Positions 1 to 11,999 of a DNA stretch of 64,000 bases are shown here, in pieces. Position numbers and translations under genes: made by a program. The notes under the pieces are model-generated. The model was not told the DNA's origin, ran no database searches, and saw only the letters and a program-made list of their open reading frames with translations. The stretch comes from Antedon mediterranea (taxonomy: Eukaryota > Echinodermata > Crinoidea > Comatulida > Antedonidae): NCBI RefSeq assembly GCF_964355755.1, contig NC_092677.1, positions 17,890,101-17,954,100 on the forward strand, read 5' to 3'. Each line of letters opens with the position of its first letter. Position 1 is the first letter of the stretch.

Positions 1-60
1 CGCATACACGTCATCTATCGCGCGTTCCAGTTCAGCGAGTCTGATTACCTCACGCCCCAT
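1..60 (-). CDS. possible N-terminal coding segment running off left edge
   Basis: On the minus strand an ATG at 58-60 opens a frame reading MGREVIRLAELERAIDDVYA up to the window edge. The 60 bases are much richer in G+C than the DNA that follows. Stops lie just upstream in frame, so this is either a start codon or an exon whose acceptor I could not place. The helix-like, charged sequence is typical of protein but the family is not recognised. Confidence 0.3.
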   Translation of the reverse strand, partial: MGREVIRLAELERAIDDVYA

Positions 61-1204
61 GCGTCACTACCAATCACCAATCACCTTCTTACAGGATGTT
101 TAAAATTGTACTGGCATACAGATCTCACAAAACTTATAAATCACTGAGACGGTATATCATTTTGGAATTACTATAATTATATTAGCTCTATTAATCTAGA
201 TACGGAACAGTTCAATAACTGATAAGGTCACGAAAAAAAAAACGTAGAAGCAATAAAGTGTAATGCGCAAGCGTAATAATACAACATAAAAAAGTCATGA
301 AAACTAATTTATGGGAATTATTTTCCGGTTGTTATAGTAACTGTATCCAATCCACCTGACAAATTGTATCAAGAGGTTTAATAGAATGGAATCACCGTTT
401 GGATTTACAATATTGCTCATCAAATCACGATCGGATGTTCACACTGGTCAAGGATAGAGATAGATATAGAGGCCTACTTAATATATGAAAGGGTAGATCA
501 CTTCTTGATAATTAAATTACTTAAATAATTATGTTGATTTAAAGGCGCTTGGCTCAATTAATGGCAATTTAAAATTGAAAAGTGTGTTTATTAATACTGA
601 TTCAGATTGTCTACACTTAAATCGCTGTGAATTTCTGTCATTTTGATTCATGACCCGACTGTGACAGATTTATGTTAAGGTTATACAGTTTAAAAAAAAT
701 CATATTTATGCCAATTTATGCTATTATTGTTAAATTAATATTCATAATTTCTATAAATTAAAATATAATTATTTCACAAATAAAATTATTAAAAAATATT
801 AGAATTCTATCATTTTTGTTTATATTAGGCCTACTATATATGTCCTATATATAGTCAATTATTATGTATAATGTAACAAACCATGAAGAAATAAGTTAGG
901 ATAAATTAAAGTACTTCTCCATGAGCAAACAACTAATAAATTTGTTTTGATCAAACAAACCATGATACTCCTCAGGATAAAATCAAATAAAGAATTACAA
1001 AACCACCACATTTCTCGAGAATTTATTCTCAAATTAAAATGAGCAATATCAAAATTTGCTACAGGAAGCTACAAGCAAGTTTGCATAGAAAATCAGGAAA
1101 CATTTCCAAATATAGTCATTAAATTATGACCTTTAACCCGGGTTGTTTGTTGTGCTTCTCTCTCCAGTGAAAACTCTCTAGATTGATTACACAATCTGCC
1201 ACAA

Positions 1205-1324
1205 ATGATGGCCCGAACGGATATTAACGAAGACACATCCAAAGGGCCTCAGTGGCCTCCAACACCCAGGGGACGAAGACTTTCCTCAGGGGAAAAACTT
1301 GCACCCATTTTTCACAATCAATAA
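1205..1324 (+). CDS. possible small ORF or exon (39 codons)
   Basis: A strong splice acceptor (TGTGCTTCTCTCTCCAG) ends near 1168. It is followed by a short leader and two adjacent ATG codons at 1205 and 1208. The frame encodes 39 residues rich in charged residues and proline, including DTSKGPQWPPTPRGRR, and ends in TAA. G+C is higher than in the flanks. An opposite-strand frame (1224-1490) is also open but begins with an AT-rich hydrophobic run that looks accidental. Unrecognised. Confidence 0.2.
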   Translation: MMARTDINEDTSKGPQWPPTPRGRRLSSGEKLAPIFHNQ

Positions 1325-2408
1325 GCGCTGAGGTGTTAATATATTTTCCAGTATTTAGACAGCTGAATGAGTCTATGATACGTAATGTTCTCAAAATGTC
1401 AAATATCGCTAGGATCTTCATTATATTAATAATAATAAAGATTATTAAAAACAGATGAAAGTCCTTAATCACTGCCGCAATCTTCGTCATTGTGTTATTC
1501 TTTCGTTCATAATGTTTCTATAGATCTCTTATGGTGATACTTTCAAGACCTAACAAAGTGTGCCTATAGTGGTATCTCGTGATTAGAGGTTGGTCGTAAA
1601 ACCCATTTTTTCTCTCGTTCGTTTCACGTGAAAGTATCCCCTGACTAGAAAAGAAGGGGTCCTGTACTCAAATTGCATCTAAAAATCATATAAAGTTTAA
1701 ACGCAATAAATGCGCACGAAAATCTTCTGAAGAAAGTTCCAAACCGAGAATAGAACTTATCTTCAGTAACGGTACATATCCCACTAAATATAACTTAAAT
1801 AAATAAATACAAATTCAATAAATAAAATACCAGTGTCCATGTATTCACTATATATACTTAGATTGAGTGAAATTACCCTTAAAATTAAGAAAAATCTCCT
1901 ACATAAATGAAAAAAATTTAAGGTAATACTTAAATATTTATTGAATTAGGAGAGATACTTAGTATTTAAAAGAAATATCTGACTTAAGTGTGATTGGTGA
2001 ATACGGCCACAGAACCAGACATACTTTGATGCTTAATAAGGAATTAAAATAGTTTCTCCAAATACAATCAGAATTTGGTTTCTTGTAACGGCAATTACTG
2101 TATGGATGGATTCACCAGAAGAACTATCTCAGTCATTAAATAAACTAATTTTTTCTCAGTAATATAAATTAATGTTTTAGTTAAGTTGTGAAAGTGACTG
2201 TGGATGACATGACCTACCTAGGCATATCATAATTTAACCATGGTTGCACGAATAAGACTTGTGAAAAAGGAAGAAAGTGAGGTCATAGTATAATTGGTCT
2301 CCCGTGCATGACCTATGAAAATGAACAGAATATTATTATTCATGATTTCAAGTTCAACAGTCTATTTTTATAAGCTCATTTACATTAATCTATGTACTTA
2401 TTTCACAG

Positions 2409-2493
2409 GATTGTTTACAAAGTCATCCAAGTGTGAAGTATTCCACTCAAGCGTGACAAATATATGACGTAATTTCAATATGCGCATTGATTG
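2409..2493 (+). other. possible non-coding (5' UTR) exon
   Basis: An acceptor (TACTTATTTCACAG) and a donor (GATTG|GTAAGT) on the plus strand enclose 85 bp that are closed in all three frames. If used it would be an untranslated leader exon of the gene proposed to start at 3129. Confidence 0.2.
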
Positions 2494-3128
2494 GTAAGTA
2501 ACTTTTTAAAAAACTTTTATTAAATAAATTCATGAACTTGTTTATGTGAATGACTTGTAAAATTTATTCACCAATGTCAGGTGTAAGTTATTCTCTTTAA
2601 AAGTTAATTCTATTGACATTTATAAAAAACATCAAGTGATTTAGGTATGTTTACTAGCCTATATCCAACCAAAGGAAAGATTGTCAAATCCCCGGAGAAC
2701 GAAAGTAATAAAACATTAACTTCATAAGGAACAATTTTCGCCTATAAAATCACACTTGACTTTCAACTAGTTCTAAGTTCCTTCGAAGGAGATCTGAATG
2801 TAATTAAGACAATTACACCATGTCTGAATTGAGTTATCTCGCTCTTCCTTCTTTCGTCCCCTTTCAAATCGGAAGACCTGGTAGTCGTATTGGCGTTCGG
2901 CCCTACACATTAAACAACTGGTCTTTTATTGACAGGCAGACACCTTATCAAAATGTGCTATCTAAAAATAACAAGTAGAAAGTCAACAACTGATTACGTT
3001 ATTGAAAAGTAATCTGATGGTGGCAAATTAATTGCTTATTTACAGTGGTTTCTAAAGAGTTTAAACTTTTGCCCACAGTACAATTGTCATCATTAGTAAT
3101 TACGCGGTTTTTGGCTAGGCGTGGCAAT

Positions 3129-3166
3129 ATGGAAGCATACAGCAGGCAAGCAATGTTCAAGAAACA
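3129..3166 (+). CDS. possible first coding exon, MEAYSRQAMFKK
   Basis: A very good acceptor (AAACTTTTGCCCACAG) ends at 3078. After a 50-bp leader, an ATG with A at -3 and G at +4 opens MEAYSRQAMFKK. The exon then ends at a consensus donor, AAACA|GTGAGT, in phase 2; without splicing the frame would stop at the next codon. The exon starting at 6144 has the matching phase. Unrecognised. Confidence 0.35.
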
Positions 3167-4359
3167 GTGAGTACCTACAAATACAATTTTTTCTTAGGCC
3201 TAACTGTCTAGGACCAGGAAAATACCTCGTGTATTCAAATTGTCTGATGAGTCACGTGATATTAAAGTATTAATTGGATTGGCTCGAAAACTTTTAACCA
3301 CGAAGATTTTTTTCTTTTACTATAATCAATAGTCGAGTAGATTTAAGGGTAGTTTGAGTAAATCAGAATTATTTTAAACACATTCCTATAATCAACACAG
3401 GCCTGTCAATTTATTTTTAGTAAAACATACGTACTTTAGGCCTAATGTTAAGTTATAAAACCTTTTGTTTATAACGAATAATACAACATTAAAAATATAT
3501 TAAAAATACATATAATTATAGGATTTAAGGTGTGGTACAATAGGCCTACAAAGTGATTATTCCGAAAGGTCATAAAAATGTGTAAATTAAAAATAATTCT
3601 TCGTCCGTCAAAATTGTTATTCAGAGCTTTACGTTTGATGATAATACATTATAATTTCCTTACAATTTGATTCTATAAAAAATGCTTGTTAGTTAGTTTT
3701 CGATAAGATGAGCAGGATAGGCCTAAGCCTAGCGATACGTTTTAATATTAGTTCAAACAGTATTGTTTCTATATAGATTAAAATATTTTAGCCCATCGGA
3801 CAAAAGTAATTCTTGATGGGACTTTTAATATAAACTATATTGTTTAACCATGAACAAGTTTCTATATTGACTTTAAAAGATTCGCCAACCCTTTAATATT
3901 TTTGTAGCATTTGAGTTTGATAATCTTGAGCGCCATAGTTAAAATGGACACTATATGAGTCAGGAGGATAGTTGCTAGGCCTAGCTAAATCAGATGATGT
4001 ACGCCTACTAGAGACTGGCACAGAGAGATCAGAACAAACTTGCCTGGTTGCAATTGCATGATTAAGTTATTGATGTAAATGTGATAGTACAAAGCATCGA
4101 TAGGCTATAGCTTACGTAAAAAATGAGATTAGATAGTATTAATATTTTTTTTATTACTTATTTTATACGATTGAAATATTTTTTGTATTCAACTAGTACA
4201 CCTCCCGAAGCGAATTCAGAGACTTTTTCTTCTTACAAATATAAAATAATACTATATGTGAATACCATGTTAATGCATAAAAAAAAAACAGATGTATTGT
4301 TTAAACTATATCTAATAATCCTTCAAGAAAAAAATATATAAAATTCCACATCTAGTTAA

Positions 4360-5220
4360 ATTTAAGCCTACCTAAAATCAGTTTAAGTTAGGTCTAAAAT
4401 ACTAAAATAAATTATGTAACAAACTGGTAGATTAAAATGTCCGATAACTTTATAAAGGTTAATTGCGGTATTAGGATATAAGCACGTTATATTGTAGAAA
4501 ATGAAATAAAGTTTAAAATAAAAAAAAGAACACTAATTTGACTTGCTACACAAGGAGAAAGGTGAAAGTTCAAGTGGTTTCAATAAGTACATTTACGCTT
4601 AAATTTAAAGATATAATTCGTTTAAAAGTCAAGCCTAAACTAATATTGCTGTGCTGTTAATCATGAATATAACCACGGAATTAATTCCTGATAAAATGAT
4701 TAAATCAAAAGACGATAAAAATATCAGAAACACATTTTTATTATTATTATTAAACAAATTATGGTAAAATGCAACTAGCGTCACTTTGGACAGGCATAAC
4801 TTCTCGTAGATTCCAGCGATTCAAACAATGTCTCCTATCTCAACTTTGTGGGATAAGAAACCAGAATTTTTCTATAAAAAGACACTTTTTAGGTAGAAGT
4901 ATACCAGTGTCGTGATATTTATGAATACAACATAAATCTCGTTACTAGAATAATCACTTCTTGTAGGCATAGTGTCCTGTTTTTTCGTTACCACATTCGT
5001 TTTGTTGTAATACTGTAAGCCTAGGTTCTAATTTGGGATGTTAATTTGGCCTACGGTAAACATGAGGTTTTATCTGATGATAACAATGCAAACATAGCCT
5101 AAACAAAAATGAAAAAGAAAAAAAAATTACATTATTGAATAAAAATAACAAACAATTTAACGAGTTTTCATATAATAAAAATGGTATTGATTTAGTTATT
5201 AAAATGGAATTGATTTAGAG
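4360..5220. other. AT-rich DNA, nothing recognised
   Basis: Low-complexity AT-rich sequence with homopolymer A runs. It has no repeat, exon or RNA that I can support. The open frame at 4123-4341 just before it looks like chance. Confidence 0.5.
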
Positions 5221-5224
5221 GTAG

Positions 5225-5340
5225 GCTGCTACGCTACCGTAGCACGCCTAAACTCGCCAAATCCTCCCGCCAAGGATGCTTTCTCAAGGTCTTACACCAG
5301 TCCTTACCTCTGGTGTTCTGCCACAGTGAGGGCAATGACA
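5225..5340 (-). other. G+C-rich patch with short ORFs, possible exon or TE remnant
   Basis: On the minus strand an ATG begins MSLPSLWQNTRGKDWC, which stays open for 35 codons; a strong donor AGAG|GTAAGG lies inside it. An overlapping frame reads KKCHCPHCGRTPE, which resembles half of a C2H2 finger. The patch stands out in base composition from the flanking AT-rich DNA. I cannot decide between a first exon and the decayed end of a transposon gene. Confidence 0.2.
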
Positions 5341-6143
5341 TTTTTTCTGGGTTAATGCTAATTAGTTACTAAAAAGCCATTAATGTCAATGATACGTATA
5401 AATCCGCCTGGAATAATCAATCAAATCTATTCTCTTAAATAGTTAATTAGATTAACATTTTTGAAAATGATAATGTGGAAAGTTATAAACTATTTTTTTT
5501 TAATATCGTAAAAAAAGATACGCAAAGGTTGTGAATTTACTACTGGATTTTATATGAAAAAAAGATTCACGACTCTGTTTTGGTGGTCTAGGTCTAGTCT
5601 AGTCCGTACATTTTGCTGTCCATATTTCTTAGCAGTGGTTTTTAATAGGCTTATAAAAGTTCTATTATCAACGTATGTCTTTAATTTGCTGAGACAAATA
5701 GCTCCGTACGTATCTCAATTTCATTATATTCGTAGGCTATAAGTTGAATGATTTGTAGATTTCAAGTGATAAACTAAAGAGAGATTGTATGTTATGTTTA
5801 AATTGTATATAAATGTTGACAACCGTATCCTTAGTTTTCCAATAGATAAATTGTTCTTTTGAAAATAAAGTAAACGAAAAAACATGGCGTCTCATAGTTA
5901 TCTGGCCAAAAATGAGATAACAAGTATTTACCTGATAAAACCAAAATTTAATGAAAAAAAAAGTCAAACGGAAGCCTATTACCCGAAAGACCGATGGGGT
6001 TCTGGTTAAAGTTATGTTTATTTTATATAGGCATTTATAAGCAAAATAATGCTTTGTGTTACCAGAAGTTAAAACATTTATCAAAACTACAACATGGCTT
6101 ATTCAAAGTATGATTCTTCCAAATGTTTCTTTTTTTCCTACAG

Positions 6144-6249
6144 CTTTATTGAAATTAAACAAACTATACGATATAGACCTACAAACGATGAAAATCTATA
6201 TAAATGTATCATTATAAAATCACTGGAGATCGGACCTATTCAATTTTAA
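6144..6249 (+). CDS. possible second or terminal exon of the gene starting at 3129
   Basis: A near-perfect acceptor (TTTCTTTTTTTCCTACAG) ends at 6143. Taking one base to complete the codon split at 3166 gives 34 open codons beginning FIEIKQTIRYRPTNDENLYK and ending in TAA. No clear donor lies inside. The composition is AT-rich, so the open frame alone is weak evidence; the acceptor and the phase match carry the call. Confidence 0.25.
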
Positions 6250-7951
6250 GCAGAACCAGTGATTTATATTAGGCCTAGGCCTGTAACAAGTAACATTTCG
6301 TTCTATACCGTCCGCCTTTACTTAATCTGTAGCCTATATTAATACTGTACTTGTTTTAAAATTATATATTAATACCGGTACTTTCAAAAGATAAACAAAT
6401 CTCCTTTTTTGTGTATCATACAAAACAATTATACAGTATTTACAATATTTCTATGTCTTTGTTGTCATCGACACTTATGGATGGAAACAATATTATACTA
6501 AAGCTGATTCGTACGGTAAACTGCCTTAGAGCACGTTTACCGGAATTCCCCCTTACTCACTTAACGAAATATAGGCCTAGCGTGGTGTTAATAAAAACTT
6601 ATGAATTAATAATCATCATATTTAATTCTAAAAATCAATGCGATATTCAGACCTATCAGTGTCAGATATTACTATGTAACATAATACCAAACCCCCTCAC
6701 GAAATGTTTCTATTGTTGTTTTGATAATAGTAATATGTTACAATACCGCTCTTTCAATTGTTCTCAAAAGTACAAACCCCTATCTGCTTAGTTTTAATAT
6801 GAAATCAATTAAAATTACAATAACGGTATATGCACAATACTTAAGCCTGAAGGAGATGTTGAAAATCAATGTTAAATCTAGTGGTCTGGTGAAAATCACA
6901 ATAGGAGTATCATGTGTCTGTAAGAACAGGGAGCTAAGGTCGATTCTTTGATATTTACGGCTACAAACAGTTAAGCATCACAGCGATATTGATGAGGTAA
7001 ATTAGATATCAAACACTACTACTTATCCGATGTAATCCCGCCTAGAGTATATCGTACGAAGAATATTGTTTGCCGTCAGGCTTCAGAATATATTGATTTT
7101 TTCTCGGCGTTGATGACATTCTGAAGAATTCTACGCCCGATCGGATTACGCATGTTTATTACAAGTGTATCGACTCGGCTTCTGTTATTACAGATTTGAG
7201 ATTTAGTAGTTGATTTTTCAGCTTTTATTCCATTGACATATTATCATGATTGACAGTATTATGCCTGAATCGATAAGTGTTTGAAATTATTGCATTGATT
7301 TACTTATTCAATTGTTCGCTGCTAATGATCAGGTTTAAGTTGTTAAAATTATTGAAACACTTTAATTCAATGATGAATGCACTTGTATGTAAAAGATGAA
7401 AGCGGCAAGACAATTAAGTCAATAAAACCTATATCCATACAAAATAATTTTAATAAACCTTAAAGAAATTAATATCACAATCTAGTTCATAAATACATTG
7501 ACCTTTGCCGGTTATACAACCTGATAATATTGATGTATCAAAATCATATCATAAAATATCATTAAAATTACATTCAAAATATAATATGAAATTAATTTTA
7601 ATGAAGGTACCAAAAATCAATCGATCAAACAATGTTCGTACTGTAAACTAACGAACGATTAAGAAAATATATAATTCCTTAAAAAAAATGCAACAGATAA
7701 TTAGGTTGTATGTAATTACAATATTGTAATAATGCATATTAATTATAATAGCAGTTTTTAATAAAATCGTTTATTCTTAAAATGCAACCTAGAATAAAAA
7801 AAATATATTTTAGTTTTTTCCCAAATTTCACCTTAAACTATTTACTACCGTATTTTACTCAAAAGGTCAAAAGAACCTGCTTTTTCTATTAGGATTTTTT
7901 ACTCGTCGGGACGAATTTATTTAGATTTTGCATATTGCCCAGCGTAAATGT

Positions 7952-8150
7952 GCCATTTGCCATAGGACGTCGGGCAACTAATTCTGCGAGCACTGCCATA
8001 GCCCTACATTATTGTTGAAATAACAAGCCTAAGCCTAATTGAATTTGGTGGAACTGCCTGCTAAAATAAGATCCTTAAAGTAGGCCTAATAAAAAACCAA
8101 CATGAGTTTTACTCTCACTATAGCTTCAATGGTTCTAATATTAAACAATA
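7952..8150 (+). repeat. segmental duplication, copy 1
   Basis: Begins GCCATTTGCCAT..GACGTCGGGCAACT and continues through TCTGCGAGCACT, GTTGAAATAAC, AAGCCTAAGCCTAAT, TTGGTGGAACTG and AAGATCCTTAAAGTAGG. The same order of blocks recurs at 8391, so the two are direct copies about 440 bp apart. Confidence 0.85.
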
Positions 8151-8390
8151 CAATAAAACTGTATTATCCCAAAAATTCTGGAAAAATTCATTAGGTTGTA
8201 GTAGTACATTTCATAAAAACGTTTAAAATACTACACAAAAGGTAAGCACAATCACAACTATCATAACAAATCCAAAATATGTTAAAAGCAAATAAAATCA
8301 GGTTCATATTGCACAGAATTTCCATTATTATTATTTCCATTATATTAATAATTGATACATTAATATTTTGGTAAACCTAATTAACTAATT

Positions 8391-8612
8391 GCCATTTGCC
8401 ATGTGACGTCGGGCAACTGATTCTGCGAGCACTACCTTAGCCCTACATTATTGTTGAAATAACGTTAGACTCATATTTTGTGATTCGAGCAACGAATAAA
8501 CAACAAGCCTAAGCCTAATTCAATTTGGTGGAACTGTCTGCTATAAAAATAAGATCCTTAAAGTAGGCCTAATAAATTCCACTAGCTTCCCTGGTTGTAA
8601 TATTAAACATTT
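8391..8612 (+). repeat. segmental duplication, copy 2
   Basis: Second copy of the block at 7952. It has about 40 extra bases after GTTGAAATAAC (near 8464-8503) and small differences elsewhere. Either copy 2 gained or copy 1 lost that segment. Homology fades after the shared TAATATTAAACA. Confidence 0.85.
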
Positions 8613-9698
8613 TAATGATATATTTAATTATGATAGTTTAGTACACATAATTAACGATTAATAAAATGTGTAAACATTATTTATTTTATGATCAATTGTT
8701 AAATTAGTAGTGTAGTTTAGCGGCTCTCTCTCTCTCTGCGGCTTTTAGGTACGATTTTTATATTATGTAAACAGGAGCATTATTGTAAATAAGATTTCAC
8801 ATCCTATTCTCTAAATTATGGTATTCTATATATTTTAAATACAAAATATTTTAAAACAAAATTGAAACTGTTTGCATGTAATAAATTATTAAAATAATTA
8901 TAATGCATAGTAACTATCACTAAAGAGAGACTTTAATAAATAATAATGTAATACCAAACAATGTAACCATGGAAGTTGAACATTTTCCATAACCGAATAT
9001 GATGAATCAAGGCAACGATTATGGCATTAGATATGATTCTCTATCCGACATTGTACTTGAATCAAAAACATTAATACAAATTTTAAGATTACTCGGAAAA
9101 AATAAAATCACTCGTTCCTGGTAATCCAAACATTTGTTTGATTGATTTTGTTTTTTGGATTACGTACTGTATTTTACTATTTATGTATTAATTCTTTCTT
9201 TTCGTGATAAAACTTTCAGCACCAGAAATAGGCCTATAAGAAAAATATAAACAAATGAGAAGGAAATACAAAAACGATTAAAATGGTTCAGTAAACGAAA
9301 AGAGGAGAAAAAGTAAGTTAATTATGTATTGACTTTTGTTAATGTAAAGGCAATATTTTAATTAAACTGTCCGTATAGTTTACTATCTATATACATTTTC
9401 AGTTTAGAGATTCATATTCTGCTTTGTGGTAGAAAGTTTCACTTAATCACCTAAAAACAGTTATTATAATGATGTATTCAATTATTATGGACATGTCGTA
9501 CTATTATTAGAAATCTAACACAACAGACTAAAATGGATTTTTGTTAAATAATTACCAATTGTAAACATTAGGATACATACGTTTCTGAAATCTAAAGCAT
9601 TTTTTTTTATTTAGTAGGACTGTTCTTTCTTAAACTTGAAATTGTTTTTGAGCATTTAGGCATACAAAAGTTATTCTACGTGCAATTGGGATTCGGTT

Positions 9699-9935
9699 TC
9701 TTTTCTTTTCTTTTTATTTTATTTATACGCATCCAACAGCGAGTAACTCGCCAATTAAAGGATAGATAAAATGTTTTATAATAATCTTATATCTTATATA
9801 AACTAAGTCTTATAGGCTTAGGGAATGGAGTTGAAACACTAGTGAGTTACAACCCTCATGGCACTAGGTCAGAATTGAACCCTGGACATTGGGATTTGAA
9901 GAAAAGCACGTTAACCACCAAGCTCCATAAAATCT
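9699..9935 (-). mobile_element. tRNA-derived SINE
   Basis: Read on the minus strand, the head (about 9842-9930) shows an A box-like GAGCTTGGTGGTTAAC and, after normal spacing, a B box GGTTCAATTCT at about 9871-9882. A body of about 120 bp follows, containing GGCGAGTTACTCGCTG. The element ends in an A-rich tail (plus-strand TTTCTTTTCTTTTC at about 9698-9722). This order of tRNA-like head, unrelated body and A-rich tail is that of a SINE. No second copy lies in the window. Confidence 0.6.
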
Positions 9936-11371
9936 TTTTTTTTTCAAATTTTAAAGTTTATTACACTGTTTCATTTGGTTGTTATTTTGTTGTTATTTTT
10001 GTTAGAAATTTTAGCTCGAGTGGTTTTATATAGAAAGCAAGATACGGCCCTTTAGTAACAATGATTACAATAATGGGTTGAGTATAAATAAAACAAAAAT
10101 TAGTATGATGGATATTTTTAAAAACTTCTAAAAACAAATTCTTACGATGTTTTAAGGTAATCCTTCTACAAATCCCTACTTACCTGTTTATTATTCTACC
10201 AGACAATAAATTACTGCTTACAAAACTTGTTGAAGTATATTAACAAAACAATACATTGTCTCAACGCGTGCAAAACAAGGTTATATGGATAAGGAAGATT
10301 TCAATTTAATTCATACAAGTAAACATCATACGTTTGATTTACATGTTTTTGGAATTACCTTACTTAAGACTAGATAATGGTAAATATTCATATGAATTTG
10401 TTCCAGCTTTAGTGGTTTTATATTTCATACAATTATTCGATTTAACTCGAATCGGATGGGAGTGAAACACCAGATAATTCTCAGGCCATTATAACAATAT
10501 ACAATACCAACGTTTTAACAATTGAATCTTCAGAGACTAATAGTAATAAAATGGTTTAATTTATAACAAGTGCTGGTGTTATAGATCCGTTCTTACGGGC
10601 GAAATGCGTTTTGTTAGGCAGCTTGAGCTACCTCGACTGACCTTCGCGGTAGCTTCAGACTTCCAGCGTACCAGAAAATCCCGAACGGAAATCTATATTC
10701 ATAATATCGGATTCCTTTTGATTAATCTACCTCGAAAAGGTGTAATATACACGAGTATTGAATAGAAAAACTTTAATAGCATAATTAAGGCGTATTTGGA
10801 CCATGCATTCTCTTTAACCAATACCAATTGTCTAACAAAATGCTTGATTACGTCCACAAAAGCTTTGTAGCGACAAACAACACAAAAACATGCATTGATT
10901 TCTGAAATGTTACCGAGCGTGAAATATATACTTTTAACACGTGTTAAACACGGTGAGATGATGCGAGTTTATCGCAACGCAACGACAGCGGCCGCACTAC
11001 GAACCTCCTTTTAATTAATTTCTTCGTCTCAACCGATTAATTAATTGACACAAAAGAAACTTGTAAATTACTTAAGACTACTGGTTATTGTGATGTTATT
11101 GAGTGAAATTTGTCGGACATAAGCATGTTTTATTCGCCTGAATAACTAATGTAATGATGACTGGTCTACTATAGCCTAATGTGTGTATTCGAACGATTAA
11201 AATGCAATTACTTATTATTATTGTCGACTCGTTATTTTAACTAGTAAACGGATTTCAAGCACCAAAATGTTCACGTGACCATAGTTGTAACGGTATTATG
11301 TACTTTTAATGAATCAAATTCCATTGTAAATTAACAGGGCCTCCCTTGACCTAAATGCATATACAAGTGAC

Positions 11372-11379
11372 TATAAAAA
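11372..11379 (+). promoter_or_regulatory. possible TATA box
   Basis: TATAAAAA lies about 110 bp upstream of the ATG at 11483, leaving room for a start site near 11400 and a leader of about 80 bases. The block from 11340 to 11765 is richer in G+C than its flanks. Confidence 0.2.
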
Positions 11380-11482
11380 TGACAACAGGTACCACGGAGG
11401 TGAAAAGTTCTGTCCAATCTTACAGTTCTCCAAGCTCCCACCAGTCTGTAGTTATTTAATAAGGGCTTAACAAGTTGTGGAC

Positions 11483-11563
11483 ATGCATCATTTTTTAATA
11501 GTTGTCAATCTTGTTATTATTATATCGTTTAATGTCCTAATTTCACAGGTCATGGGAGGTTAA
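11483..11563 (+). CDS. possible signal-peptide exon of an unknown secreted product
   Basis: ATG opens MHHFLIVVNLVIIISFN, then VLISQVMGG and a stop. A short polar start, a long hydrophobic core and small residues after it look like a secretion signal. Possible donors occur at CAG|GTCATG and GAG|GTTAAC before the stop. Downstream, 11629-11760 is open in another frame (NDQWPELDETLDEVW...) and ends at a donor, CTACG|GTATGT. I could not join the two in phase, so this is a candidate gene start or a decayed gene. Confidence 0.2.
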   Translation: MHHFLIVVNLVIIISFNVLISQVMGG

Positions 11564-11999
11564 CTCTTCGAGTTGTGGCACTAGTTATAACCTTCACGTG
11601 GACGTTTTTCTTAAATTGAAGCTTCCGAAATGACCAATGGCCCGAGTTAGATGAAACTTTAGATGAAGTTTGGTTAGCCAATAATGGGCCTCGCACGTCT
11701 ACGATATTGTTTCTCGAACAAGGTTCTCTTCAAGGCCCGGAACCGTGCCAGATAAACTACGGTATGTATGAATTATATATAATTGATATTAAATTATTAA
11801 TCAGGTTTTGTTCTTTGCTTCAAGGAAGTGTCAAAACCGATAGATGATGCCGTTCACAATTTTGAAATTGTGGAAGTTGTGGCATTATATGAACTTTACT
11901 ATATACGGTCTATCACGTAGTGAAAAAATCAGAAAGGAAAATTGATATTGGCCTTATAAAAAAATTATATAAAAATTGATATTGATGATAAAAACATTT

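Noticed and set aside
1224-1490. Minus-strand 88-codon frame with a hydrophobic stretch
   Set aside because: The hydrophobic run comes from AT-rich triplets (ATT, TTA); no splice or homology support. The plus-strand frame over the same place is more protein-like.
5737-6791. Open frames of 115 codons (5737-6084 minus) and 126 codons (6411-6791 plus)
   Set aside because: Background AT-rich composition, no motif, no splice pairing, and about this number of such frames is expected by chance in 64 kb at this composition.
9220-9312. Segment with good acceptor and donor on the plus strand
   Set aside because: All three frames contain early stops and nothing else suggests a transcript here.
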